Assembly (NCBI GenBank): GCA_905221605.1
Contig: CAJNDS010000779.1
Location: forward strand, 1,589,001 to 1,653,000
Direction: 5' to 3'
Origin: Symbiodinium natans
Taxonomy: Eukaryota > Sar > Dinophyceae > Suessiales > Symbiodiniaceae
Length of the DNA stretch: 64,000 bases
In this document: positions 32,511 through 43,824 of the stretch, piece by piece
Layout: each line of letters begins with the position of its first letter
How positions within the stretch are numbered: position 1 is the stretch's first letter
The notes under the pieces: generated by a model
Seen by the model: only the letters and a program-made list of their open reading frames with translations
Database searches by the model: none
What the model was told of the DNA's origin: nothing
Translations under genes and position numbers: made by a program

Positions 32511-32569
32511 TTAGGAGAGGGAGTCCACCGTCTTCCTGATGGTCCTGCGCCTGGGCTTGGCTTGGGAGT
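32511..32569 (+). CDS. Possible terminal exon
   Basis: After an AG|G the frame reads STVFLMVLRLGLAWE and stops at TAG. Too short to classify. Confidence 0.3.
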
Positions 32570-33261
32570 AGACACTAATTTGCTCCGTGTTCTTGCTATA
32601 TCGCCCTTGGGAATAATTTTCATTTTTGTGTACCCTAAACCCAAGAGGATATTTAAAATGCTATTGTATCTAAGGTTCTAAGGGGAATGTAACTTGAGAG
32701 TGCCACAACTGCACGCGCACCCCACCTATCGAATGCCCTCAAACACTTGTACTCACACGCAAACACACAAGCAAACACACAAACCACGCACACACACACA
32801 CACAGATCAAGTGACAGTAAGCTATACTGAGATAAAGCCACCCTGTTTTCGTCCCAGCCGTAAAAACCTAAGGTCGTCTGACTTGGTCAAATTTGTGAGA
32901 GAGTCGAATCATTTCCACCATCAACAAGCCCAAAGACCCAAAGACCTCGTGCACATGAGGTTTGAATTCAGGGTGCCTTTTTGGTATAACTATATTTCAT
33001 TTAAAATTTCACATCATAATCGGAACACAAAGTAGCCGCAATTTTGGAGAACTGCCCAATCGCCCCTCGGCCTTACATCCTAAAGCACAGGGGAAAAGGG
33101 CTGAGTCCTGTCCCCGGGGTTGAGACTTCAGTGTTTCCCGGAGCTCCCTAAAGCTCATAAACCCCAAGCCCCAAACCCCCATCCTAAACAAAACAAACAC
33201 TAAGCCCTAAACCCTAAAACCCTAAGCCGTAAGCCCTAAGCCCGAAGCCCTAAGCCGGCAG

Positions 33262-33337
33262 GGAGTCAGCAGCCAGTCCCGAACAAGTTGGCTATCTTGT
33301 GGCTGCCAGCAATAGCAACTATGCTGCTGCTTGGCAT
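33262..33337 (+). CDS. Internal exon with repeated 3' end
   Basis: A 76-nt block between GGCAG|G and CAT|GTGACT, reading ESAASPEQVGYLVAASNSN and ending YAAAWH. Its last 21 nt together with the GTG of the donor are repeated four more times in the following 180 nt of intron. Confidence 0.55.
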
Positions 33338-33517
33338 GTGACTTTTGTAGGGTTTAGGGTTTAGGGCTTAGGAAAAATAACTATGCTGCTGCTTGGCATG
33401 TGATTTTTTGAAAATAACTATGCTGCTGCTTGGCATGTGTTTTTTTTTAACATGACTATGCTGCTCCTTGGCATGTGTCCTCAACTACTTAGCAACTATG
33501 CTGCTGCTTGGCATGTG
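33317..33517 (+). repeat. Five dispersed copies of an exon end plus 5' splice site
   Basis: Copies at 33317-33340, 33379-33402, 33416-33439, 33454-33477 (mismatched) and 33494-33517. The unit is AACTATGCTGCTGCTTGGCA followed by TGTG. The first copy is the exon/intron junction. Spacers between copies differ and one contains TTTAGGG repeats. Confidence 0.92.
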
Positions 33518-33743
33518 TCTTGAACTAAGGCCAACCCAGTAACTGCTCAAGAACCCCACCTGATTTCTGAGAGACGTCGATTGTACCCTGCAGAGTGGGC
33601 ACTTATGCGTGTGCAGTGCGGCGGTATTTCTCTGTCCCTTGTTCCTTCTTACGTACCCTAAACACAAGGCCCCATCACATCAAAACAGTCCAGGACGATG
33701 ATGAACAGGGAACGCCCCCTCGACCCATTTCAGGTCGACTTTC

Positions 33744-33839
33744 CCTAAACCCTAAACCCTAAACCCTAAACCCTAAACCCTAAACCCTAAACCCTAAACC
33801 CTAAACCCTAAACCCTAAACCCTAAACCCTAAACCCTAA
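33744..33839. repeat. Long CCCTAAA array
   Basis: About thirteen perfect units, one of the longest arrays in the window. Confidence 0.97.
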
Positions 33840-35660
33840 GCGGGGCGGGGCAGGGGCCCAATGTTGCCAGAGAGAGAGGTAGAGCGGGAGAGGCCCCTAA
33901 ACCCTAAACCGTAAACCCCTGCCGGAACAGCGGGCCGTGGCCTTTTCGTTGTGTAGAAGAAGAAGCAGCAGGGAGGGGGGAGAGGGAGTTACTGGGCTAC
34001 CTGATTACATATGTGAATATCATAGAGAAAGTATAGCATCATAGAACAATATAGTCATGTAAGAATATTACAGTGTATATATAACAATAGTAATAATAAT
34101 CATAATAATAATTATTTTTATTATGATAATAATAATGATATTTAGAAAATCATAATAAAATGAATTCTTATTATCACTATCACAATAATAACAACACAAT
34201 AGCAGAGAACATGTAGTACAGATCAATAGCAAGATATTATAATGATCTAATAATAAAAATGAAAAATAAAAAACAATAGTAGTAATAATGATAATAGTAG
34301 TAACCATACAATAGCAAGATAACAGAATGATCTAATCAGGCTGATTGAAAAAACAATAGTAGTAATAATGAGAATAGTAGTAACCATACCATAGCAAGAT
34401 CGCAGAATGATCTAATCAGGCTGATTGGCGGGGACCTGCCCCGAGAGCCCAGGCTGAGTGCGACTTGATGCCGGCTGTCGACTTTGCGGTCCCTGCTGCT
34501 CACTTTGCAGCTCATAAGCTCCACTCAAGGGTTTGGGGTTTAGGGTTTAGGGTTTAGGGTTTAGGGCTAGGAGACCTTTCAATCTGACAGTAACATGCAA
34601 CACATCCGGCATACTTCTAGCATCTCCCCCACCTTAAGTTACGCAAATTGTGACTTAGTAGGCAGTGGGTATCCCAGGGCTCATCCGCTGCCACAATGTG
34701 GGATGGCAGGTGTGGCCACTGCAGCATCATTTCGGGGTTGGTGCGGGGGCGTACTGCAGCATTCATCTGGGGGTGGGGCGCTGCAGGTGCCATGTGGGTG
34801 GTGGCCACTACAGGGCAGGGACGTTTCCGGCAAACCCTGCCGGGGTCGTCTGGAGAAGGGGAGTTTGAGAGGCAAGCTGAAGAGCTACAGCCCCAAAAAG
34901 AATCCCAACAAGCCCAAGCCCTAAACATGTCCTCTTCTGCGGGTCACCCCGGAAACTTTAAGACCCAAGAAATTGCACTTACATTTGTTGAATTGTAGTC
35001 TTTTGTCTTTTTTGGGTAAGTGTTTAAGGGCTTCGTGCTTTGGAGAGGGGGGTGTTGTTATGTCGTTGAGTTTGTGTTCTTCTGAAGTGCTCCCCAGCAG
35101 CACGGGTGGCTGATGTGGAAGGGGGTGGCCCTAAAAGACTAGATGCCTTTGTCATAGTTGGCTTCCATTTTACATTTTTAAGGGTACTGAAACCCAATAA
35201 GGAATAAACAATAATAAAAAATGTCAAACGAGAACAAATACCCAACGATGTGCTAGAAGCATGGGTCCACGTTCTCGACGTAAGTGGTTTGGCTTGACAA
35301 GGCATCGCAAGCATCTCTCCCCAGTCAGCGCCGGGCATCCGCCATGTCAGCTATATGAATAATGTGATTCATGTATGCGCTTCTACGATTCATTTCTCCT
35401 ACTGGCATTACATTGCTAGGTTTTTTGTGCATTGCTATATTTTGCTATATGTTCAGAACTATGTAGTTATTTCCTTATAGTGTCTCATTATTTTGCGATT
35501 TCGGATTGTTATTGTCTGATTTTCGTTTTTCTGATATCATTTTTGCAACTTCACATTATCTTGTATTATTTATATGCTGTTCATACAATTATTTGTTAGA
35601 TGAATATCCACAGTGATCATTTCCCCTTTTCTTAGTACATCATCATTTTTAGCTACTTTA
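33840..35660. other. AT-rich and repeat DNA, no secure gene
   Basis: A GA-rich stretch near 33860-33990, an AT-rich block at 34020-34430 including an 80-bp tandem duplication, a TTTAGGG array at 34530-34567, and GC-rich sequence at 34660-34920 that is open in several frames. The frame starting near 34696 looks mildly protein-like but lacks splice support. A MITE-G copy lies near 35153-35230. Confidence 0.5.
34268..34427. repeat. 80-bp tandem duplication
   Basis: AAACAATAGTAGTAATAATG and the 60 nt after it occur twice at an 80-nt offset with a few substitutions. A more diverged third copy lies just upstream. Confidence 0.9.
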
Positions 35661-35663
35661 TCA

Positions 35664-35767
35664 CTTGGTAGCCCAGTGGTACCCTTTTCCCTTTTTTGGG
35701 TTCCATGTAAAGTAGCCAACCAAAAAAAAGGGTGCCCTTATTATAGTATGGTTACTGGGCTACTAAG
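35664..35767. mobile_element. MITE-C copy 4, most intact
   Basis: A 104-bp element with matching ends CTTGGTAGCCCAGT and ACTGGGCTACTAAG. ATCA flanks both sides. It ends 9 nt before the acceptor of the next exon. Confidence 0.85.
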
Positions 35768-35776
35768 ATCAGGCAG

Positions 35777-35873
35777 GTGGCGAAAAATGCGTTTGATATG
35801 CTTGGAACCGCCGAGTGAGGTTGTGAGCAGAGCGGCTCGGGTGCTGTCCTTGCGCTTCGGAGCAGATTGGAAG
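35777..35873 (+). CDS. Orphan internal exon
   Basis: A 97-nt block between GGCAG|G and AAG|GTGCTG, reading WRKMRLICLEPPSEVVSRAA and on to SLRFGADWK. Clean phase, family unknown. MITE-C copy 4 occupies the adjoining end of the upstream intron. Confidence 0.55.
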
Positions 35874-37267
35874 GTGCTGGTAGGGTGTAGGGTTCAGGGT
35901 TCAGGGTTCAGGGTTTAGGGTTTAGGGTTTAGGGTTTAGGGGTAGTAGTCTGGGGTTCTGAAAAGGGGCCGCAATCCTCTCTCTCCTCTTCCCCCTTTTC
36001 CCGTCCCCCCCTCCCGCTCTCACTCCCTCCCTCCCTCTCTCTCCCTTGTCCATAGGTGTGTACAGAGCCCTGGACTCCCTGGGTTTAGGGTTTAGGGTTT
36101 AGGGTTTAGGGTTTACGCCAAAACCGTCCATCTTCCTTGAAGGCGAAGGAGCTCTCCCAGAAGAACTTCACCATGAACTTCACCACCGAGGGTTTGGAGA
36201 GCGACCAGTGTCGTGGCCCCTAAACCCTAAACCCCAAACCGCAGCGGTAGCGAAGGAACGGGGTCTGTTTTTTTTTTTTTTTGCGTTTGGAGGGCCTTGG
36301 GTTTAGAGCCTGGACTTGGGATGTTCCACTTTATACCGACAGCCGTTACTAGGGATTCTAGTACCCCCCCCCCCCCCCCCCGATTCTAATCCCTATTAAG
36401 GAGCTGTCAGCATAAAAAGGGGGGGACATGTGTGAACTGAGGTGGAAGCCTTGTCCGCCATGGCAACCGCATGCTTCCCACCTGGAGTGCTTCGGGTTGG
36501 GGACGCGGCGGATAAATCTTGACGATGGCCTGGTGTGGCTGGCTGCTGCTTGGCTGTGGTCTTCAGTGGTCCTATAGGCAGCTGTAGTGTTTCCTACACA
36601 TGTGTGCATGTTCTGTGTTCATGCACATGGTTTACTATGCTCAGCATGTATCGTAAATTGTGGTACGCACTACCCCCTACGTAAACCTCTCTATGCCGTC
36701 ATGCGGACGTGCTTTTCCAGATGTCGAACTGCTAAGGTTGTGGTGCTACCCTGGGGTGCATTCACCAATGGGACACTGCAGCAGCAGCGCATCATCGACG
36801 CCTGCCGGCAGTAGAGGTGTAGGCTTGAGGGTTCGAGCTATGGCATTTGCTTGAATCTGCGAAGTCAGTTGGCCACTTTGGAAGATCTAGGGTCTTGAGG
36901 GTGGTTCATAGTAGCATAACGGGTTTAGGGTTTAGGGTTTGGGTGTTTCAAGTTATCTGAGTGGTTGGCTCCCGCCCTCCACGTGCAAAACAGAAAAGCC
37001 TTCCTTCAGGGATATCTTTTTCATAGTGGGGTAACATTTTATTACATCTCTAAGGGCATATAGACTCAATAAGGAATAGAAATAATACTATCCAAACCAT
37101 GAACCAGATATCAACCAGCGGTTTAGGGGTTACCCGGCATTGTTCTGCAGATGCCTGGATGCAAAAAAGGACATGGGGGTTTACGAAAATCTGGGGCCCG
37201 GCAAAAAAGTGTGCCCAAATAGTAGGATTCCCGTACAATGTGGACCCCAAAAACACGTAACCCTAAA

Positions 37268-37380
37268 CCCTAAACCCTCAACCCTAAACCCCTAAACCCC
37301 TAAACCCCTAAACCCCTAAACCCCTAAACCCCTAAACCCCTAAACCCCTAAACCCCTAAACCCCTAAACCCCTAAACCCT
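37268..37380. repeat. Variant array, CCCCTAAA unit
   Basis: About twelve tandem 8-mers with an extra C, homogenised across the array, unlike the 7-mers on both sides. Confidence 0.95.
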
Positions 37381-37947
37381 AAACCCCAAACCCCAAACCC
37401 CTAAACCCAAAACCCCCATACAAGCCCCCCTAAAGTGCCAAGCCTCGGAGGCGGATCGCGTCCAAGACCGCATGCCACTTGCTTGCACGGCCCCTCCGAG
37501 TCCCTAGGGTTTAGGGTTTAGGGTTTAGGGTTTAGGGTTTAGGGTTTAGGGTTTAGAGGTGGGTCCGTGCCCAAACCCTCAAAGAGTTATCATGATAAAG
37601 CACACATTGCAAGGTTGTTTTTGGTTTGGGGCTCTTCGTACGCTTGCAGGTCAACAGCCAGGATTTCGCAGACGAAGTCGCAAGTTTAGGGTTCAGGGTT
37701 TACGTTGCAAAGTCTGGTGGCGAGGCCGTGGTGGTTTAGGGCTTAGGGTTTAGGGTTTAGGGTGTAGGGTTTAGGGTTTAGGGTTTAGGGTTTAGGGTTT
37801 GGATTTCTTGGGGTCAGATCCAATCACCCCAAACTGATCTGTGCCGGTGGCCCTTGCCAAACTTTTGGGACCCCACGAAGTTTAAAGAGAATGCCAGAGC
37901 TTGACCTGCCTTGACAACAGCCCGAAACCCTATACCTAAAACCCTAA

Positions 37948-38028
37948 ACCCTAAACCCTAAACCCTAAACCCTAAACCCTAAACCCTAAACCCTAAACCC
38001 TAAACCCTAAACCCTAAACCCTAAACCC
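37948..38028. repeat. Long CCCTAAA array
   Basis: About eleven perfect units. Confidence 0.97.
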
Positions 38029-38063
38029 GAAGCAGCCCCAAGACTCGAGCCACAAAGCCCCAG

Positions 38064-38152
38064 GGATGCAATCCACGCAGCGCGAGCAGACACCTGGCGA
38101 AAGGCGGCACTGCTCGTCTGCTGCGCGGTGCCTCGAACGTCCATGGAAATCG
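38064..38152 (+). CDS. Orphan internal exon
   Basis: An 89-nt block between CCCAG|G and a GTGTGG donor, reading DAIHAARADTWRKAALLVCC and then AVPRTSMEI. The upstream frame is also open for about 10 codons, so the start is uncertain. The family is unknown. Confidence 0.5.
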
Positions 38153-40264
38153 GTGTGGAGTTAAGCTTTGTAGGGTTTAGGGTTTAGGGTTTAGGGTTTA
38201 GGGTTTAGGGTTTAGGGCTATGGTTTGAGAGAGGCCTTCTATATCCTTCTCTTCCTTAAAGTCAGGCGTCTACTTAAGGGTATATAAGGGGCAGTACGGG
38301 TTATACAAGGGGGCGACATAAGGGGTATATCTACTACTTGCTCAAGAATCCTCAAAAACATTAAAAACTATCCCCTTTTTGCCCTTACAGGGAATAGGGA
38401 TTAGTCTTTTTTCCAGCAAATCGTAGTTTTTTGTGTCATCCCTTCCCCCTGAGACCCTAAACCCTAAAGCCTAAACCCTAAACCCTAAACCCCACCCTAA
38501 TGTTAAATACTACTCTTCCGGGGCCCGCCCGGCTCCCAGCCCAATACTAAACCTGCTTGAGCATTAGGGGGGTGGTGCTCGCAATTGGAAAATTCGCCTC
38601 AGCCGGGACAATATCTAAAATTCAAGGGAGGCGAAACCCTAAAACCTGGAAGCCGAAGCCTAAACCCCAAAGCCGAAATTGAGAGAGATGTGGTAGTGAG
38701 GGTTTGGGGTTTGGGGTTCAGGGTTCAGTTGGGGTTTAGCCTTAAGCCCTATAAACCCTAATTAAACCCTCTGAGCCTTGAGCCCTGAACCCTGAAAAGC
38801 CTCTGAGCCCTAAACCTGGATTGAAAACCCTAATGTCTCAACTCAAGGGCGGAGACCCTCAACCCCCCGGGGGGGGGGGGTTTAGTATTTGGGGGAAGAG
38901 ATTACCTTCAACATCAGGGGCCATTCTTGAACGAGCACCCCCAAAAGCATGAGACCATGGTTTAGGGCACCATGACCATGCAGGGCAGGAGATTGGCCGA
39001 ACGCGGCAGGGCCCGGACGAGGTTTCTGGCTTTCGTTTTTGCTAAGTAGGTTTGAGGTAACGGGTTTATAGTAAATGATGTAGTACTTATCCCTACTGTG
39101 GCGACCTAACTTAAGTGCCATAAAGAACCCAGATTAGGCCTAAACCCTAAACCCTAAACCCTAAACCCTAAACCCTAAACCCTAAACCCTAAACCCTAAA
39201 CCCTAAACCCTCCAGAGGCCTCAGATTAGGGGTATAGGGGTTTCGGGCATCAAGGCTCCAGGAAGCTGAGGGTTTAGGGTTTAGGGTTTAGGGTTTAGGG
39301 TTTAGGGCCTCTCTGCTGTCCAATCGTGGCGATCGCCTTCACTATGCAACCTACGGTAACAGTAACATTGGGAACTGCGGTTTAGAACTGCTTAAAAAAG
39401 GCCCCAAAGAATGAAAGACAAGAATCATCGCTATATATGAACGAACTCTTGTCAAGAAGACTGTTCCTCTTTTATTTATTTATTTTTTTGGGGGGGGGGT
39501 TCTTATGCAAAGCCTAGTTTCGGTTGTTGAAGATGGAGAGGGATTGCCAGTCCGAAGTGTCCGCTAAATTGCCATTAAAACCTTTGGGCTGGACTAAACC
39601 CTCAACCCTAAACCCTAAACCGGGGGCCTCCAGCCGAGCTCCGAGGTGTTTTTTGTCCTCACGGCAGGCGCCCGCGATGTGGGTTGACGCAGTGAGCGGA
39701 CGAGTGTGTGTGTGTGTGTGAGAGAAACCTGGCAGAAGAGTCAACGAGCGCTCCATGAAGGATCCTAGACCACCCCCCATGGTAGTTCTTTGTTTCTTTT
39801 TTCGGGGGGGGGGGGGGGGGAGAGGGTGCCTCTCTCTCTCTCTCTCTCTCTCACTCCTTTCTGTTTAATTGAGTTCTATTCCCAAAGGAGGGTTTAAAGA
39901 GGCCATATCCCCAAGACATTTCCGATCCACCAGAGGCTTGCGGTGAGTGAGGTTGGGATTTGGGTTTAGGGTTTAGGGTGTAGGGCTTATAGGGTTTAGG
40001 GTTTAGGGTGAGGTTGGGATCGCGGGGCAGGCTGGATCATCAGCACCGTTGCAGTCCGATCGTTGGACAGGCCATCTGGGAAGCATGTAACGATTCTCCA
40101 AGGGCTTGAGGGACATGGAGCATGAGGCTTTAGGGAAAAAGGGTGTTTGGGGTTTAGAGTTTGGGGCTGAGGGTTTAGGGTTGAGGGTTTTGCCGGTACC
40201 TCAGAGAGCCCGGGTTGAGAAAAGGGTGTCGGGCTCAGGGACCCTAACTTTTTGCTACTCGCAG
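38153..40264. other. Array- and element-rich DNA, no secure gene
   Basis: TTTAGGG/CCCTAAA arrays at 38170-38217, 38455-38492, 39138-39208, 39270-39307 and 39963-40010. MITE-D copies near 38333-38428 and 39383-39518. GT, G-run and CT microsatellites near 39700, 39805 and 39830-39853. Degenerate arrays at 38635-38830. Confidence 0.55.
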
Positions 40265-40348
40265 GCACAGGGCTTGGGGTTCAGGGACCTCAACGCCCTG
40301 CAAAACGAAATCCAACGTTTTGTGACAACTGTCCTGGCTCCTCATAAG
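40265..40348 (+). CDS. Orphan internal exon, 28 codons
   Basis: Exactly 84 nt, phase 0 at both ends, between CTCGCAG|G and AAG|GTGAGG. It reads AQGLGFRDLNALQNEIQRFV and then TTVLAPHK. This is a high-quality exon by composition and splice signals. It could be an upstream part of the cyclase gene, but the acyltransferase ORF lies between, so the link is unproven. Confidence 0.65.
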
Positions 40349-40557
40349 GTGAGGCCAAACCCTAAACCCTAAACCCTAAACCGGTCGTCCTAAGCAGCGG
40401 CTCTGTGTGCAGTGTTGACCTCAGCCTCTGAATCACCGAAGCTGGCAGCTGCTTCGCCAAAGCGGTGCGCTGCCAAAAACTTGTTTCAGCTGAACTCCAC
40501 GTGATGGTTTAGGGTTTAGGGTTTAGGGTTTAGGGTTTAGGGTTTTTTTTTTGCCAG

Positions 40558-40610
40558 GCTGCTGGACTATTCGCGCAAGCTGGCGGTGCTTGACTTTCGT
40601 GGGCTCCCAG
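40558..40610 (+). CDS. Orphan internal exon
   Basis: After TTGCCAG|G, 17 codons (LLDYSRKLAVLDFRGLP) run to a GC donor. A TTTAGGG array forms the upstream intron end. Confidence 0.55.
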
Positions 40611-40760
40611 GCTCGCAGGATCCCTGCACAAACATGGCTCCAGGCTGTATAGGGTCATGTTGTATCTTGCCTGCACTGGGGTTGGGACTCACGCAAGACT
40701 GCTAAAGTGGGTTTAGGGTTTAGGGTTTAGGGTTTAGGGTTTAGGGTTTAGGGTTTGGAG

Positions 40761-40964
40761 GACCTGATCCAATATGCTTGCCAGCTTAGAGGGCCTCCTG
40801 GGGTGGCCAAATTTCGGGTCGGGCGCCTTGCAATCTCGTCTGCTGAGAATGGCGCCGGGCGTGGGTGGCAAGGAACGGAAAGCCCGCAAAGCCTGAACTT
40901 AACAGCCGACTTCTCCGAAGTTGAAGTCCCAAACTCTGAAACAACTCGATTCCCAGCTGCAAAG
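40761..40964 (+). CDS. Orphan exon, 68 codons, flanked by telomere-type repeats
   Basis: 204 nt, phase 0 at both ends. It follows TTTGGAG|G directly after a TTTAGGG array and ends AAG|GTTTAG, where the donor is itself the start of the next TTTAGGG array. The translation begins DLIQYACQLRGPPGVAKFRV. The family is unknown. Both splice sites are made by or next to the repeat. Confidence 0.6.
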
Positions 40965-41538
40965 GTTTAGGGTTTTAGGGTTTAGGATTTAGGGTTTAGG
41001 GGTTCAGGGGTTTAGGGCTTAGGGCTTAGGGTTTAGGTGTTAGATCCTTGTTCTAAACTCTACACCCTCGCAAGCCTTGATCAGGCTTGTATCGCTCTAG
41101 CACGCTGACGCTGTCTCCCTTGAGCGAGGCCGGTGGCCTCTTCTGCCGCTCTGCGGGAGGGTGTTAGGCTCCAGCTTCTCTGAACCCAAAACCCTAAACC
41201 CTGAACCCTGAAAAAAACCTGTGCAAGCGTCATGACTATAACCCACATGCCTGTGTACATATGACATAGATGTTTTCATTGTTTGTTTGTTCAGGTCACA
41301 TACCTACCCCCCTAAACTGGTGGCTTATTCACGCAGTCCCTAAACGGTGCCAACCGATAGGTCGGAAATCAGGGGAGCAGTGGACATCGGAAAGAACCAG
41401 ACCCAGAAGAGGCAACCAAGGCATGCAATCTGTAGGGAATCCCCAAACTAAAGCCCATAAAATCCTGGCCTTCCGCGTGCGACTGCGAGATCCAAGACTG
41501 AACCGCTTGTTAGAGCTTCCCTTCCGTAACTTAGCGCA
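40965..41538. other. Upstream region of the acyltransferase gene
   Basis: Degenerate TTTAGGG sequence to about 41035, then unique sequence. I see no TATA-type promoter, no spliced-leader relict and no supported exon. Dinoflagellate promoters are poorly defined, so nothing is called. Confidence 0.45.
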
Positions 41539-43134
41539 ATGCCGATCGCGGGACATCGGTCATCTGGCATGCGATGTCGGTGGCTGGTGCCACTGCTTGG
41601 ACTGAGCTTGGTCAGCTCCTCGGCACCAACAGGTACTTCCCATCATGGAAGATCAGATCCAGGAAATGCCAATCCACTGGACGAGATGGACGAGATCGAG
41701 GATTCAGCAGCATGCATGACATGCATGCTTCAAGTAGACCTGCACCGGGAAGGCTTTGAGATGCTTGAAAAGAACGCGACAGATCCTGCGGAGGCTGTAG
41801 GCCCAGGGCCGCTCCCTCCAGCCCAAGCCCTGGAGTCCTTGCTATATCAGCTTTGGCTACCAATTCTGGTCGGCCTGGTGCTGTTCTTTTACCAGGATCC
41901 CCCCAACGCAGGCGGCTCGCAAATTGCAGCAGTGAACGGGCTACGCTTCGTCGCCGCAGTTGGGATTTTCGCTGAGCACGCAACCTTGCTGCCGGGGACT
42001 CTCGTAGGCGTGTTCCTGACCCTTTCTGGGTGCCTGTTGAGCTTGTCGCGTGTCAAAGCGCTCACAGGGCCTGAAGGCATTTCTAGCGATGGCGACTTCC
42101 TCGTGTTTTCGCCATCCAAAGCTGTGCGATTCATCGTTGTGCGGGCTGCCCGGATATATCCGCTCTATTTTGCAGTTATGAGTTTGAAAGAGGTCTGGAA
42201 AGGTGAGTTACCAGAGCATATTGGACTATGGTCGCTGCTGCTACAACCATTTCAGCTCATCTTTGGCTGCATCAAAACCTTTGCAAACATGGTAGCTGAA
42301 GATCCTCGAGAAATATTCTTGCTTCGTGGAATACCAGGAACAGTCAATACGTATTGGTTCATGCATGCAGTCATCTTTCTCTACGCGCTGTATCCTTTCC
42401 TGGAGTACTGCCTCCTGAGACCAGCGACGTCTGTCACCAGGCTGCTCGTGGTGGCGGGGTGCTGCATGTTGACCAAGCTGTTGATTGTGCTGTGGGCAAC
42501 GATGGTTCTGTCAAACGATGGCTTTGAGGTGGGCGACTACTGGTACCGACATGACTTGGGCTTCTTTTGGGCAGGCAAGGTGCCTTGGTACAGTTTTGCA
42601 CCTTTCCGCATACCAGACTTTGCCATGGGCATGCTTGTCCCACACATAGCCACATATGCCAAGCCAAACGACGTGTTGGTGCAAGTGTCAGATGTGCTCC
42701 TCTTGCTGTATTTTGCCTTAGCTGTCCTTCCCAGCAGTAGGCTTGCCTGTCTATGGATCGACATGCATCTGCACTGCCCGTTGATAACCTTTGCAGTTTG
42801 GGGCTTGTGTTTCGGGCCGCGCCCAAGCATGCTTGGACGACTGCTGGGACTGGACTGTCTTGTGACATTTGGCACAATGTCATATGGAATCTATGCATTT
42901 CAAGAGCCTCTAATGACCATGATGGGCGTCTATTACCCGAACAACAGCTCTGCCGGCCCGGTGGCTTCATGCCGGATGACCAATACATGCTTTGTGTGGT
43001 TTCAATACACCACACTCCCGGACATCGTGAACTTGTTCCTTGCATTCTCAGCTCTTGTATTGCTGACTATCTCGGGGTTCCATCTGGTGGAGGAACCAGC
43101 GAGGAAAGCTTTGCAGGCTGCTTTGTCCAAATGA
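41539..43134 (+). CDS. Acyltransferase family 3 membrane protein
   Basis: 531 codons without introns, ATG 41539 to TGA 43132-43134. A second Met at codon 11 begins a signal-peptide-like stretch (RWLVPLLGLSLVSSS). A soluble segment of about 80 residues follows, then a multi-pass membrane domain from about residue 100. The acyltransferase-3 hallmark R-x10-H is present exactly (Arg136 to His147 in LRFVAAVGIFAEH). Later hydrophobic segments include YPLYFAVMSL, IFLYALYPFLEYCLL and FALAVLPSS. Family members O-acylate sugars, lipids or other substrates at membranes, and the substrate here cannot be told. The C-terminus (GFHLVEEPARKAL) fits the family end. Neighbours are split into tiny exons while this gene is uninterrupted, which suggests a retrogene or later acquisition. 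Confidence 0.85.
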   Translation: MPIAGHRSSGMRCRWLVPLLGLSLVSSSAPTGTSHHGRSDPGNANPLDEMDEIEDSAACMTCMLQVDLHREGFEMLEKNATDPAEAVGPGPLPPAQALESLLYQLWLPILVGLVLFFYQDPPNAGGSQIAAVNGLRFVAAVGIFAEHATLLPGTLVGVFLTLSGCLLSLSRVKALTGPEGISSDGDFLVFSPSKAVRFIVVRAARIYPLYFAVMSLKEVWKGELPEHIGLWSLLLQPFQLIFGCIKTFANMVAEDPREIFLLRGIPGTVNTYWFMHAVIFLYALYPFLEYCLLRPATSVTRLLVVAGCCMLTKLLIVLWATMVLSNDGFEVGDYWYRHDLGFFWAGKVPWYSFAPFRIPDFAMGMLVPHIATYAKPNDVLVQVSDVLLLLYFALAVLPSSRLACLWIDMHLHCPLITFAVWGLCFGPRPSMLGRLLGLDCLVTFGTMSYGIYAFQEPLMTMMGVYYPNNSSAGPVASCRMTNTCFVWFQYTTLPDIVNLFLAFSALVLLTISGFHLVEEPARKALQAALSK

Positions 43135-43824
43135 ATGATCACATACGCATGGCCAATTCCACTTTCAATAGGCTTGGGGCAGGAATGGAGAGTCGTTCCA
43201 GCTGCCAGTGGTTTGTTCTTATCATTCGAAGATGCGAGATCCGCGGAGCATCTTGCAACACGAAGCGGAGGTTCAGTGCTTTGTGTCTGCCGGGTGCCAG
43301 CATTCTTTCACTCATGCTGCGCCGTGTGATTGCAGAGCCTCACGTCTTTCACATCGCCCGACTTCGATTTGGCATTGGCCTTTATAGATGCAACTCGAGT
43401 AATTCAAGTAGAGGTATGGCCCAGGTCTTGCACTCTCAGTCCGGGGGTATGTGCCGCGCTCAACAGTAAGAGTTGGTTTTTTTTGCTTGGGCCGCCCTCA
43501 GAAGTAGGAGTCAGACCATGCAAGCGTAGGCAGATTTAAATCCCTTCTCTCTGTGTTCTAGCACGGAGATGAGTAGAGGTTGTGCCTCGGACGTGGAACA
43601 AAAGAAGTGTCGTGGTTGGCACACTTTCCAGATGCATGCGTGCTCCACTTCAGAGTCTATACTCATACTTCGTTGGCCCTAAACCCTAAACCCTAAACCC
43701 TAAACCCTAAACCCCAAACCCTAAACCCTAAACCCTAAACCCATTGTGTTGCGCACTGGTGCAGCACGGATTGCTGTCAGCTGGGCGGGTGGTTTAAAGC
43801 CAACCCGGAGCCTTCCCCTGTCAG
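43135..43824. other. 3' region of acyltransferase and start of cyclase locus
   Basis: Probably the 3' UTR of the acyltransferase, then a CCCTAAA array at 43678-43742. Open frames continue past the stop (43135-43539) but look like shadows. No exon is supported until 43825. Confidence 0.5.

Larger units (their letters stand above)
35874..38063. other. Array-rich DNA, no secure gene
   Basis: TTTAGGG arrays at 35885-35940, 36080-36114, 36922-36942, 37507-37556 and 37741-37800, a CCCCTAAA array at 37268-37380, and a CCCTAAA array at 37948-38028. MITE-G near 37021-37105 and MITE-F near 37171-37260. Possible small exons near 36148-36190 and 37651-37686 are too short to call. Confidence 0.55.

Noticed and set aside
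33317-33517. CRISPR-like array
   Set aside because: Only five copies, unequal spacers, one mismatched unit, and the first copy is an exon/intron junction in a eukaryotic genome.
42434-43045. Minus-strand frame of 203 codons
   Set aside because: Shadow of the acyltransferase gene, whose plus frame has the R-x10-H motif and membrane segments.
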